Below the pieces are notes generated by a model. That model made no database searches. It was given only the letters and a program-made list of their open reading frames with translations, and was not told the origin of the DNA. 64,000 nt of DNA from Aquidulcibacter paucihalophilus (GTDB lineage: Bacteria; Pseudomonadota; Alphaproteobacteria; Caulobacterales; Caulobacteraceae). A program made the translations under genes and the position numbers. Below are positions 56,688 to 64,000 of the stretch, one piece after another. Each line of letters opens with the position of its first letter. Position 1 is the stretch's first letter. The stretch spans positions 806,001 through 870,000 of the forward strand of contig CP127384.1 in the NCBI GenBank assembly GCA_030285985.1. The letters are read 5' to 3'.

Positions 56688-56862
56688 TTTTAGCTCGCTT
56701 GTGAGTGACAGACATCCGCTCCCCCAAGCCAGATGACCGCCACAAACCCAACACAGATGTGTCGGTCAAGCGTTGCAGTAACAAATTGAACTATATTACG
56801 ACGTTATTCATTTCACGGTGTCGTGACGTCACTAGGTATAATTTAATCTCAATGTTGTGGAA
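56688..56862 (-). promoter_or_regulatory. AT-rich leader/promoter of the TonB receptor
   Basis: This 175-bp gap is visibly AT-rich and lies upstream of the receptor gene and downstream of the HAD gene. A palindrome ACACA-GA-TGTGT is at 56751-56762. The reverse strand has TTGACC at 56763-56768 as a possible -35. No riboswitch-like structure is evident. Confidence 0.45.
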
Positions 56863-57579
56863 CTAAACAATGATATCCGAAAGCGCACCGGCCTTTTGCT
56901 CAATCCATGCCGGCAGATCGGTGATGTTTTCCAGCGCGCCGAACCGGGCGTGGTTCTCGGGGGCGTCGGCCAGTTCGTGGGCCCAGGTGATCACATAGGG
57001 GATGTGGACGGCGAAGGCGCCGGCCTCGAGGGCGGGCAGGACGTCCGACTTCATCGAATTGCCTGCCATGACCGCCTGGTCGGCGCCCGTGCCATGCCGG
57101 GCGAAGACCCGGTCATAGGTCCCGCGATCCTTCTCCGAAACGATCTCGACCGCGGCGAACAGGTCGCCCAGGCCCGAGGCGGCCAGCTTGCGTTCCTGAT
57201 CGAGAAGATCGCCCTTGGTGATCAGCACGAGGCGGTATCGTTCGGCCAGGGCGGCCAGGGCTTCGTCGACGCCGGGCAGGGTCTCGACCGGATGAGCCAG
57301 CATTTCGCGGCCGGCGGCGAGGATTTCACGGATGGCGCGCGGCGGCGGGTCGCCGTCGCACAGTTCCATGGCCGTCTCGATCATCGACAGGGTGAAGCCC
57401 TTCACACCGTAGCCATAGAGGCGAAGGTTGCGGCGCTCGACCTCGGCCAGGCGCGCGGCGATGGCGTCGTTGTCGTGATCGGTCAGCAGGTCGAGGAACC
57501 GGGCCTGGGTCAGCCGGAAGATAGTCTCGTTGTGCCAGAGGGTGTCGTCGGCATCGAGGCCGACCGTGGTGATGTTCAT
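56863..57579 (-). CDS. HAD-superfamily hydrolase
   Basis: A 238-aa phosphatase-like protein. Motif I is LDADDTLWH (nucleophile D9, acid D11). Motif II is LITKGDLLDQERK. The distal motif GNSMKSDVLPALEAGAFAV supplies the last acidic residue. The cap region contains VKGFTLSMIETAMELCDG. This resembles the PF13419-type phosphatases. The substrate is unknown. The start MNITTVGLD is preferred over a longer low-quality frame. It is divergent from DUF805. Confidence 0.9.
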   Translation of the reverse strand: MNITTVGLDADDTLWHNETIFRLTQARFLDLLTDHDNDAIAARLAEVERRNLRLYGYGVKGFTLSMIETAMELCDGDPPPRAIREILAAGREMLAHPVETLPGVDEALAALAERYRLVLITKGDLLDQERKLAASGLGDLFAAVEIVSEKDRGTYDRVFARHGTGADQAVMAGNSMKSDVLPALEAGAFAVHIPYVITWAHELADAPENHARFGALENITDLPAWIEQKAGALSDIIV

Positions 57580-57740
57580 GGCGGCGTCTTGGCCTATCCG
57601 GGTCAGGGGACGCAAGTGATGCCCGGTGCCCGGGACGGCGCTGGTGGCCCGGTCCGGGCCGGCACCGGCCATCGGTCGATTTGGCGCTTGAAAGGCGCAG
57701 AATCCCGTTCGAGGGTAGGGTCTCGCAGGAGCAGGCCCTC

Positions 57741-58124
57741 ATGAACGACGTCCTCATTCCCTACCGGCGCTATGTCGATTTCGAAGGCCGGTCGAGCCGC
57801 AAGGAATTCTGGTATTTCGTCCTCTTCTATCTGATCGTCAGCGCCGTCCTGACGGTTCTGGACCGCACCTTCTTTTCCGGTGCGCTCAACACGGACGGGG
57901 CCGCGCTCGATCCGTTGACCAGCATCTTCGCCATCGTCTCCCTGATCCCCAACATCTCGGTCAGCGTGCGGCGCCTGCATGACACGGGCCGGTCAGGCTG
58001 GTGGGTCCTGCTCTGGCTCATTCCGCTGGTCGGCTGGATCCCGCTGGTGATCTGGTACTGCCAGAAGGGTCACCCGGCCCCCAACGCCTATGGCGAGGCT
58101 CCGGAAGGCAGCCGCGCCGGTTGA
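57741..58124 (+). CDS. DUF805 family membrane protein
   Basis: A 127-aa inner-membrane protein with three helices and the DUF805 hallmarks YVDFEGRSSRKEFWYFVLF, SVRRLHDTGRSGWWVLL and WYCQKG. The ATG follows CAGGAGC. The function is unknown. It is followed 43-46 bp later by the Rieske oxygenase gene. Confidence 0.9.
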   Translation: MNDVLIPYRRYVDFEGRSSRKEFWYFVLFYLIVSAVLTVLDRTFFSGALNTDGAALDPLTSIFAIVSLIPNISVSVRRLHDTGRSGWWVLLWLIPLVGWIPLVIWYCQKGHPAPNAYGEAPEGSRAG

Positions 58125-58167
58125 GGGCGCAGGACGGGCCGGGCCGGAAATCCGGGCAGCCGTGCCG

Positions 58168-59208
58168 ATGATGGTTGACGCCGGTCGCCGGTCAGAGCCT
58201 GATCCGGCGATGCGCGCGACCCTTCCAGCCCATCTCTATGGATCATCCGACGCCTGGGCGCGCGAGCGATCGGCCGTGTTCGGCAAGGCGTGGCTGTTCC
58301 TCGGTCATGAGGCCGAGGCACCGGCACCCGGCGACTGGATCGCGAGCGACGTCGCGGGTCATCGTCTGCTGGTGGTCCGGGGCAAGGACGGCGACCTGCG
58401 CGCCTTTCACAACGTCTGCCGCCACCGGGCCGGACCACTGGTCACGGGCGCGAGCGGGCATTGCGAGGGCGAGCTGGTCTGCGCCTATCACGGCTGGCGC
58501 TATGCACTGGACGGGCGGCTGAGGGCGGCGACCGGTTTCGGCGCGGCCGAAGGGTTCGATCCGCGCGAATTCGGCCTGCTGGCCCTGCGGCTGGAGACCT
58601 GGCGCGGGCTGGTCTTCGCCACGATGAATCCAGACGCCGCGCCGCTGGCGGTCCATGTCGCGCCGCTGGAGACCTTGCTGGCGGAGCGCGGCCTGGACCT
58701 GGCCGCCCCGGCCCTGCGTCGCTCCCACGATCTGGCCTGCGACTGGAAGACCTATGCCGAGAACTATCTCGAGGGCTACCACATCGGCTCGGTGCACCCG
58801 CTGCTCGCCGACGAGCTGGGCGGGGCGGAGTATCGGGTGCGGGTCGAGGGCGATCTGGTCCTGCAGGAGGCGGTCGGGGTCAATGACGGACCGCAGGCGG
58901 GCGTCTGGGGCTGGCTGTGGCCGAACCTGGGGATCAACGTCTATCGCGACGGGGCGATGATCGAGCGGATGACGCCGGTCGGACCGGGCCGGACGCGGCT
59001 GGACTATCTGTTCCTCAACGACGGCGGCGAAGATGCCCTGGGCGAGGCGCTGACCGCTTCGGATCGCCTGACGGCGGAGGATGCCGCCATCTGCGAGGCG
59101 GTGCAGCGCAACCTGTCGGCGGGTGCCTATGATCGCGGCGTGCTCAGCCCCAACCATGAGATTGCGCTGGCCTGGTTCCAGGCACGCATCGCGGAGGTTC
59201 ATCCATGA
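58168..59208 (+). CDS. Rieske non-haem iron oxygenase, alpha subunit type
   Basis: A protein of about 346 aa with a Rieske [2Fe-2S] site C84-x-H86 and C105-x2-H108 (NVCRHRAGPL, CAYHGWRY). The mononuclear iron region is DWKTYAENYLEGYHIGSVHP with H205 and H210. It would hydroxylate or demethylate a small molecule with a separate reductase, which is not encoded nearby. Starts at 58171 or 58210 are also possible. The APC permease overlaps by 4 nt (ATGA), so enzyme and transporter are coupled. An amine or betaine substrate is an inference from this pairing. Confidence 0.88.
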   Translation: MMVDAGRRSEPDPAMRATLPAHLYGSSDAWARERSAVFGKAWLFLGHEAEAPAPGDWIASDVAGHRLLVVRGKDGDLRAFHNVCRHRAGPLVTGASGHCEGELVCAYHGWRYALDGRLRAATGFGAAEGFDPREFGLLALRLETWRGLVFATMNPDAAPLAVHVAPLETLLAERGLDLAAPALRRSHDLACDWKTYAENYLEGYHIGSVHPLLADELGGAEYRVRVEGDLVLQEAVGVNDGPQAGVWGWLWPNLGINVYRDGAMIERMTPVGPGRTRLDYLFLNDGGEDALGEALTASDRLTAEDAAICEAVQRNLSAGAYDRGVLSPNHEIALAWFQARIAEVHP

Positions 59209-60515
59209 GTGACGTCGTCGAAGACCGGCACAAGTTGGGATGGGGTCTCGCCGCGCTGGTGGTGGCCGGAAACATGATCGGGTCGGGCGTCTACCTGCTG
59301 CCCGCCACCCTGGCACCGGTCGGGTCTTCGAGCGTCGTCGGCTGGGCCGTCGCCGGCCTGGGGGCCGTGACCCTGGCCCTGGTGTTCGCGGCGCTGGGAC
59401 GACTGCAGCCGGACGCGGACGGACTGTCGGGATTCGCCGAGCGGGGACTGGGGCGGTTCTTCGGCTTCCAGACGGCGCTGGCCTTCTGGACGGCCTGCCT
59501 CGTCGGCAATGTCGCCATCTCGGTCGCGGCCACGGGCTATCTCGGCTTCTTCTTCCCCGTGCTGAAAGAGCCGGTCGCCGCCACCTTCTGCAACCTCGGC
59601 CTGATCTGGCTGACCACGGGGGCCTACATCCTCGGGGCGCGGGCGGCGTCGCGGTTTGCGGCCCTGGCCCTGGTCATCGGCCTGGTCCCTCTCGTCATCG
59701 CCGTGGCGGCGGGCGTCTCGGCCTTCAACGGCGAGACCTTTGCAGCCTCCTGGAGTCCGTCCGGGAACAGCCTGGTCGAAAGCGTGCCCGCCTCGCTCGC
59801 CGTGATCTTCTGGGCCTTCCTCGGCGTGGAGACGGCGGCCGTCCTGTCCGTCCGCGTGCGGAATCCGGCGCGCGACGTCGGCCGGGCCTCGATCGCCGGC
59901 GTCCTGCTGGCCGCCGTTGTCTATGTGGCGGCCAGCGTGGCCGTGTTCGGGGTGATCCCGGCCGGGGTCCTGGCCGAATCCTCCAGCCCCTATGCCGATC
60001 TGACGGCGCGGGTGTTCGGAGCCTCGATCGGCGCAGCCGTCGCGGCCTGCGCCGTGATCAAGGCCGTTGGCACCCTGAGCGGCTGGGTCATGCTGGGCGG
60101 CGAGACGGCGCGCGCCGCCGCCCGATCCGGCTACCTGCCGTCCGGGTTTGGGCACGGCGAGCGGACGCCGGTCGTCAACCCGCTGCTGGGCGGCGCGATC
60201 ATGAGCATCGTGGCCGTCCTGTCCGGCCAGCCGACCCTGGGCGGTCAGTTCGGCATGCTGGTGGGCGTGACCTCGGTGCTGAGTCTGGTCGTCTACGGCC
60301 TGTGTTCCGCCTCCCTGTTCCGGCTGGCCCGCTGGACCCGGGCGCGGTTCATCGCGGCGCTGGGACTGCTGTTCACCACGGCCGCCGTGGCCGCCGCGGC
60401 ACCCGGCTACATCCTGCCGACAGCGATCTTCTTCGTCATCACGAGCGGGGCCTGGTTCGCCTTCCTGCGGGGCAAGCCCGCGAACCCGGTTGACCCGGCG
60501 GCGGCGGCTCACTAG
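59205..60515 (+). CDS. APC-family amino acid/polyamine permease
   Basis: A 436-aa transporter with 12 hydrophobic segments. The first helix contains the substrate-site motif [15 protein letters not shown], as in AdiC/PotE/CadB antiporters. [24 protein letters not shown] (quoted in part) matches the sixth-helix region. It probably exchanges or imports a cationic or amine compound. It is ATGA-coupled to the Rieske oxygenase and ends at an inverted repeat. Confidence 0.9.
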   Translation: MSDVVEDRHKLGWGLAALVVAGNMIGSGVYLLPATLAPVGSSSVVGWAVAGLGAVTLALVFAALGRLQPDADGLSGFAERGLGRFFGFQTALAFWTACLVGNVAISVAATGYLGFFFPVLKEPVAATFCNLGLIWLTTGAYILGARAASRFAALALVIGLVPLVIAVAAGVSAFNGETFAASWSPSGNSLVESVPASLAVIFWAFLGVETAAVLSVRVRNPARDVGRASIAGVLLAAVVYVAASVAVFGVIPAGVLAESSSPYADLTARVFGASIGAAVAACAVIKAVGTLSGWVMLGGETARAAARSGYLPSGFGHGERTPVVNPLLGGAIMSIVAVLSGQPTLGGQFGMLVGVTSVLSLVVYGLCSASLFRLARWTRARFIAALGLLFTTAAVAAAAPGYILPTAIFFVITSGAWFAFLRGKPANPVDPAAAAH

Positions 60516-60531
60516 CAAACGCGCCGTTTGC
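60515..60531. promoter_or_regulatory. perfect inverted repeat between the permease and carA
   Basis: GCAAACG-CGC-CGTTTGC is a perfect 7-bp dyad overlapping the end of the permease stop and lying 30 bp before carA. It may be a terminator (without T-run) or an operator for carA. Confidence 0.5.
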
Positions 60532-60561
60532 TCGCCGGGATTCGGTGATAGAGAGCGCGCC

Positions 60562-61722
60562 ATGACCACCAAACTTCTCCCCGGCGTGACCGGCGTGCTT
60601 GCGCTCGCGGACGGCACGATCCTGCAAGGCATAGGCTGCGGTGCCGTGGGCTCCGCGCTGGGCGAGGTGGTCTTCAATACCGCCATGACCGGGTATCAGG
60701 AGATCCTGACCGACCCGTCCTATATGAGCCAGATCCTGGCCTTCACCTTCCCGCACGTCGGGAATACGGGGACCAATGTCGAGGATGTCGAACAGATCGG
60801 AGGCGGGTCGGACACGTCCGCGCGCGGCGCGATCTTCCGCGACGCCCCGACCGATCCGGCCAACTGGCGCAGTGAGAGCGATTTCGACGGCTGGATGAAG
60901 CGGCGCGGCGTCGTCGGTCTGTCCGGCGTGGACACCCGCGCCCTGACCGCCCGCATCCGCGACATGGGCGCGCCCCACGCCGTCATCGCTCACGACCCGT
61001 CCGGACAGTTCGACCTGGAGGCGCTGGTCGCCCGGGCGAAGGCATGGACCGGTCTGGTCGGGCTTGATCTCGCCAAGGACGCCTCCACCCTGCAGTCGTT
61101 CGACTGGGACGAGGGTCTCTGGGACTGGCCGGAAGGCCATCCGCGCGTGAATGCGGCCGACAAGTCGGTGGTCGTTGTCGACTACGGCGTGAAGCGCAAC
61201 ATCCTGCGGGCACTGGCCTCGACCGGTGCGAAGATCACCGTGGTGCCCGCCGATACGACGGCCGAGGCCATTCTGGCGCGCAAGCCGGACGGCGTGGTCC
61301 TGTCCAACGGGCCGGGTGATCCGGCCGCCACCGGCGTTTACGCCGTGCCGGAAATCCGCAAACTGGTCGACAGCGGCACGCCTCTGTTCGGGATCTGCCT
61401 GGGCCACCAGATGCTGGCGCTGGCGCTGGGGGCGAAGACGGTCAAGATGGACCAGGGCCACCACGGGGCCAACCATCCGGTCAAGGACCTGACCACCGGC
61501 AAGGTCGAGATCGTCTCGATGAACCACGGCTTCACCGTCGACCGGGACAGCCTGCCCGACGCGGTCAGCGAGACCCACGTCAGCCTGTTCGACGGCACCA
61601 ACTGCGGCATCGCCCTGACCGGCCGGCCGGTGTTCAGCGTCCAGCATCACCCCGAGGCGTCCCCCGGACCGACCGACAGCCTGTATCTGTTCCAGCGGTT
61701 CGCGGACTCGATGAACGGCTGA
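60562..61722 (+). CDS. carA: carbamoyl-phosphate synthase small subunit
   Basis: A 386-aa glutamine amidotransferase subunit supplying ammonia to CarB. The N-terminal domain contains [19 protein letters not shown]. The class I amidotransferase domain has the catalytic triad C279 ([10 protein letters not shown]), H363 and E365 ([11 protein letters not shown]). The ATG lies 46 bp after the permease stop. It is not adjacent to carB here (48305-51607, minus strand). Confidence 0.97.
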   Translation: MTTKLLPGVTGVLALADGTILQGIGCGAVGSALGEVVFNTAMTGYQEILTDPSYMSQILAFTFPHVGNTGTNVEDVEQIGGGSDTSARGAIFRDAPTDPANWRSESDFDGWMKRRGVVGLSGVDTRALTARIRDMGAPHAVIAHDPSGQFDLEALVARAKAWTGLVGLDLAKDASTLQSFDWDEGLWDWPEGHPRVNAADKSVVVVDYGVKRNILRALASTGAKITVVPADTTAEAILARKPDGVVLSNGPGDPAATGVYAVPEIRKLVDSGTPLFGICLGHQMLALALGAKTVKMDQGHHGANHPVKDLTTGKVEIVSMNHGFTVDRDSLPDAVSETHVSLFDGTNCGIALTGRPVFSVQHHPEASPGPTDSLYLFQRFADSMNG

Positions 61723-61775
61723 GCCTCGCCGGACGCGAGGCGCGGTCATTCATCCGCCTGTCGCCCGCCCGTGTT

Positions 61776-62924
61776 ATGGGTGTTTGGGTGAACATCCGGA
61801 TTTGCCTTCTCATCTGCCTGGTTCTGGCCCTTGGCGGGTGCGCCAGCGGTGCCCGCTCGGCTTTCGATGTCCAGGACCGTGAGGGTGCCCGGCCGATGGG
61901 CCTGGTTTCCGCGCCGGGACATCCGATCCGGGTCTACCTCGACGCCAGGGACCGCGCGGCCCTCTTCCAGCAGGCCTTCCGCGAGGGGGTGCCGGTAGGG
62001 CCGGATGGACGGCTGGACTTCATCGCCCTGTCCGGCGGCGGCTCAAACGGTGCCTTTACGGCCGGCCTGATGAAGGGCTGGAGCGAGACGGGAGAACGAC
62101 CGGATTTCGAGGTTGTCACCGGTGTCTCCACGGGCGCGCTTGCAGCCCCGTTCGTCTTTCTGGGCCCGGACTATGACGACGAACTGGCCGACGCCTATAC
62201 CGGCGGTGCGGCTGCCGGGCTGTTGCAGCCCCAGGGGCTCGCCGCTCTCGTCGGCTCCGGAATCTATCGGGCAGAGCCACTGCGCGCCCTTGTCGAACGC
62301 TATGTGGACGAGGCCCTGCTGGCGGCCGTGGCGGCGGAATACGCCAAGGGCCGTGTCCTGCTGGTGGCCACGACCGACCTGGATTCCCAGCGCGGCGTCA
62401 GCTGGGACCTTGGTGCCATAGCGACCCAGGCCTCGCCGGAAGCCTTGGCGCTGTTCCGGAATGTCCTGATCGCATCGGCGAGCATTCCCGGCGCCTTCCC
62501 GCCGGTGCTTATACCCTCCGACAACGCGGGTCTGGCCTTCGAGGAGATGCATGTTGACGGGGGCGTGACCACACCCTTCCTCGCTGTACCGGAAACCCTC
62601 TGGTCGTTCCGCGAGCCGTCGGGGACCCTGCGCGCGGCCCGCTTTTATGTCGTCGTCAACGGCCGGACGAACCCGAGCTTTGCCATCACCCGCGATACGC
62701 CGCAGGGCGTGCTGGGCCGCAGTATCGACGTCCTGTTGAGGGCCTCGCTGGTGACGACGCTGGCCGGCAATCGCGCCTTCGCCGACCACAATGACCTCTT
62801 CTTCCGATACGCCGCCCTGCCGGATGACTACGAGGTCTCTGCGCTGGACTTCAGCGTGGAATCCATGAGCGCCGTCTATGAGGTCGGCCGCCACGGCGCG
62901 ATCACTGGCGCGGCCTGGCGCTAG
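61776..62924 (+). CDS. patatin-like phospholipase lipoprotein
   Basis: A 382-aa lipoprotein with a lipobox (LALGGC-AS) and a patatin-type acyl hydrolase domain. It has the oxyanion loop SGGGSNGAF, nucleophile S118 in GVSTG, and the catalytic Asp D261 in DGG. It would cleave acyl esters of envelope lipids. The GTG at 61788 is an alternative start. It is convergent with the hypothetical gene at 62935. Confidence 0.88.
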   Translation: MGVWVNIRICLLICLVLALGGCASGARSAFDVQDREGARPMGLVSAPGHPIRVYLDARDRAALFQQAFREGVPVGPDGRLDFIALSGGGSNGAFTAGLMKGWSETGERPDFEVVTGVSTGALAAPFVFLGPDYDDELADAYTGGAAAGLLQPQGLAALVGSGIYRAEPLRALVERYVDEALLAAVAAEYAKGRVLLVATTDLDSQRGVSWDLGAIATQASPEALALFRNVLIASASIPGAFPPVLIPSDNAGLAFEEMHVDGGVTTPFLAVPETLWSFREPSGTLRAARFYVVVNGRTNPSFAITRDTPQGVLGRSIDVLLRASLVTTLAGNRAFADHNDLFFRYAALPDDYEVSALDFSVESMSAVYEVGRHGAITGAAWR

Positions 62925-62934
62925 GCTGGTCGGT

Positions 62935-63201
62935 TCAGGGCAGCGGGGCGAAGCTCTTCTCTTCCCTCAGGGCGCAGGCCTTGCGGACGGCCACCGGGGC
63001 GGCGTGCAGCCAGTAGTCGGCGTCTTCCAGCCGGTTGCTGCGCAGCCGTTCGGCCCCGCGCATCCGCCTCAGCGCTGCATTCTCGAGCAGGCGCGCATGC
63101 ATGGCGCGCGGTGAGAGTTCGAGGATGGCGGGGGAACCGGGGACGGCGACGGCGTCGGGGCCTTTGGGCTCCACCGCCGGGCGGGCGATGGTCATGAACA
63201 T
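62935..63201 (-). CDS. hypothetical protein next to dnaG
   Basis: An 88-aa protein with no signal peptide or membrane segment. It contains a helical, Arg-rich middle (MHARLLENAALRRMRGAERLR, quoted in part) and ends with an Ala/Pro-rich tail. No family is recognised. It is plausible because it fills the gap between two genes with a good codon pattern, but evidence is limited. Confidence 0.5.
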   Translation of the reverse strand: MFMTIARPAVEPKGPDAVAVPGSPAILELSPRAMHARLLENAALRRMRGAERLRSNRLEDADYWLHAAPVAVRKACALREEKSFAPLP

Positions 63202-63424
63202 GGGGCGGCTTTCGTTCTGGACGGATCTGCGGGCTTCGCCGCGGGGCCGCCGGTCTCCGTCCGCTTCCGGGACGGCTGGATGGTTAATCCACAGGTCTGT
63301 GGACAGTTCCTGTTCAACAAGAAAACTGTGCGCATATTCAGGCGGTTAAAGCCGCGCTTTGGCCTTTCTGGTTAACGAAAGGTAAATCCGCCCAAACCGG
63401 TGAGTCGCGCGCTATAAGGCGCGG
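63202..63424. promoter_or_regulatory. upstream region of dnaG with a palindrome
   Basis: The 223-bp gap has no gene. TCCACAG-GT-CTGTGGA (63288-63303) is a perfect 7-bp dyad. The following sequence is AT-richer. It probably contains the dnaG promoter. No strong -35/-10 pair is evident. Confidence 0.5.
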
Positions 63425-64000
63425 GTGCGCTTCGACGATCGCTTCCTTGAAGAACTGAAGGCCCGCCTTCGGCCGTCCGACATCATCGGGCGGACGGTGA
63501 AACTCAAGCGTCAGGGCCGCGAGTACGTCGGCCTGTCGCCCTTCACCAAGGAGAAGTCGCCGTCCTTCTTCGTCAATGACGACAAGGGTTTCTTCCACGA
63601 CTTCTCGTCGGGCAAGCACGGCGACGTCATCAGCTTCCTGCAGGAGACCGAGCGGCTATCTTTCGTCGAGGCGGTACAGCGGCTGGCCGGGGAGGCGGGC
63701 ATGGCCCTGCCGGCCGAGGACCCGCAGGCGGCCGAGCGCGAGGTGCGCAAGCAAGGCCTGACCGACTGGATGGACCTCGCCCAGAAATGGTTCGCCGCCA
63801 ATCTACGCCGCTCGCCGGGCAAGGCGGCGCGCGAATATCTGGAAAAGCGCGGCCTGCCCGAGGACCAGTGGGAGCGGTTCGGTCTCGGCTATGCGCCCAA
63901 TGACCGCGAGGGGCTGAAGGCCGCGCTGGTCCAGCGCGGCGCCAAGCTGGGCGATCTGGTCGAGGCCGGGATGTTGATCGCGCCCGAGGGCGGCGGCCAG
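63425..64000 (+). CDS. dnaG: DNA primase, N-terminal part (cut by window edge)
   Basis: The first 192 codons of DnaG, which makes RNA primers at the replication fork. It starts at a GTG (MRFDDRFLEELKARLRPSD). The N-terminal zinc-ribbon region is recognisable as YVGLSPFTKEKSPSFFVND and FFHDFSSGKHGDVISFL, but every usual Cys/His zinc ligand is replaced, as in alphaproteobacterial primases generally. The catalytic TOPRIM domain starts beyond the window. Confidence 0.95.
   Translation, partial: MRFDDRFLEELKARLRPSDIIGRTVKLKRQGREYVGLSPFTKEKSPSFFVNDDKGFFHDFSSGKHGDVISFLQETERLSFVEAVQRLAGEAGMALPAEDPQAAEREVRKQGLTDWMDLAQKWFAANLRRSPGKAAREYLEKRGLPEDQWERFGLGYAPNDREGLKAALVQRGAKLGDLVEAGMLIAPEGGGQ

Noticed and set aside
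63284..63293. DnaA box before dnaG
   Set aside because: TTAATCCACA has an inserted A relative to TTATCCACA, and no cluster of boxes is present.
1..64000. CRISPR arrays, insertion sequences, prophage, tRNA or rRNA genes
   Set aside because: I saw no spaced direct repeats, transposase or integrase motifs, T-loop consensus in a cloverleaf context, or rRNA blocks.

Overview
The window is GC-rich, densely packed bacterial chromosome. It looks alphaproteobacterial, most likely Caulobacteraceae and perhaps Brevundimonas-like. The grounds are a DnaG whose N-terminal zinc-site cysteines are absent, as in alphaproteobacterial primases; an RsaDE-like type I secretion pair; an HWE histidine kinase; SleB-type cell wall hydrolases; a very large TonB-dependent receptor; and many leaderless or weak-RBS starts. 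The genus is an inference from gene content, not a measurement. I see no phage, insertion sequence, CRISPR array, tRNA or rRNA. Almost everything reads as vertically inherited core or near-core genome.

Layout. 1-3.4 kb: a DEAD-box RNA helicase (cut by the left edge), a DUF1345 membrane protein and malate synthase G. 3.4-11.4 kb: a type I secretion adaptor/ATPase pair, then divergently an ABC exporter whose permease is fused to an M1 aminopeptidase. 11.4-16.6 kb: a five-gene minus-strand run. Its upstream part is a URC-type uracil catabolism operon (URC1-like GTP cyclohydrolase II homologue, URC4/DUF1688, uracil phosphoribosyltransferase); its downstream part is a tightly coupled ATP-grasp ligase and LLM flavin monooxygenase. 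16.7-20.7 kb: an SDR, a PadR regulator with its HAAS membrane partner, then a degenerate Ada-AlkA protein coupled to an Ogt methyltransferase. 20.7-22.4 kb: two envelope proteins. 22.5-27 kb: nadA, an M50 protease, nadB and nadC, behind a leader with two matching operators and a strong hairpin. 27-30.7 kb: a Tat-exported EreA/ChaN-like protein, a SleB hydrolase, a small glycine-zipper lipoprotein and a charged coiled-coil protein. 30.7-38.4 kb: signalling, with a 1358-aa hybrid kinase, a second SleB hydrolase, an HWE kinase and a single-domain response regulator. 38.4-44 kb: TrxB, an ELM1-like protein, GreA, a GST and an M20 amidohydrolase. 44-46.1 kb: SelD-SelU for selenouridine in tRNA. 46-53.3 kb: a small HExGH membrane protein, a dicarboxylate/amino-acid symporter, and rraB-carB-DUF1294; then a class C serine hydrolase. 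53.3-57.6 kb: a TonB receptor and a HAD hydrolase. 57.7-64 kb: DUF805, a Rieske oxygenase coupled to an APC permease, carA, a patatin lipoprotein and the start of dnaG.

Functional links. NadA, NadB and NadC form a complete aspartate-to-NaMN route. CarA and CarB feed arginine and pyrimidine synthesis but lie about 9 kb apart on opposite strands, while the URC genes degrade pyrimidines. Malate synthase supports growth on C2 units. SelD supplies selenophosphate to SelU, and no Sec-insertion genes are present here. The most interesting material is the URC operon with its appended ATP-grasp/LLM pair, the dual-operator nadA leader with a protease inside the nad operon, the Ada-AlkA protein that has lost its glycosylase core, and the permease-peptidase fusion.
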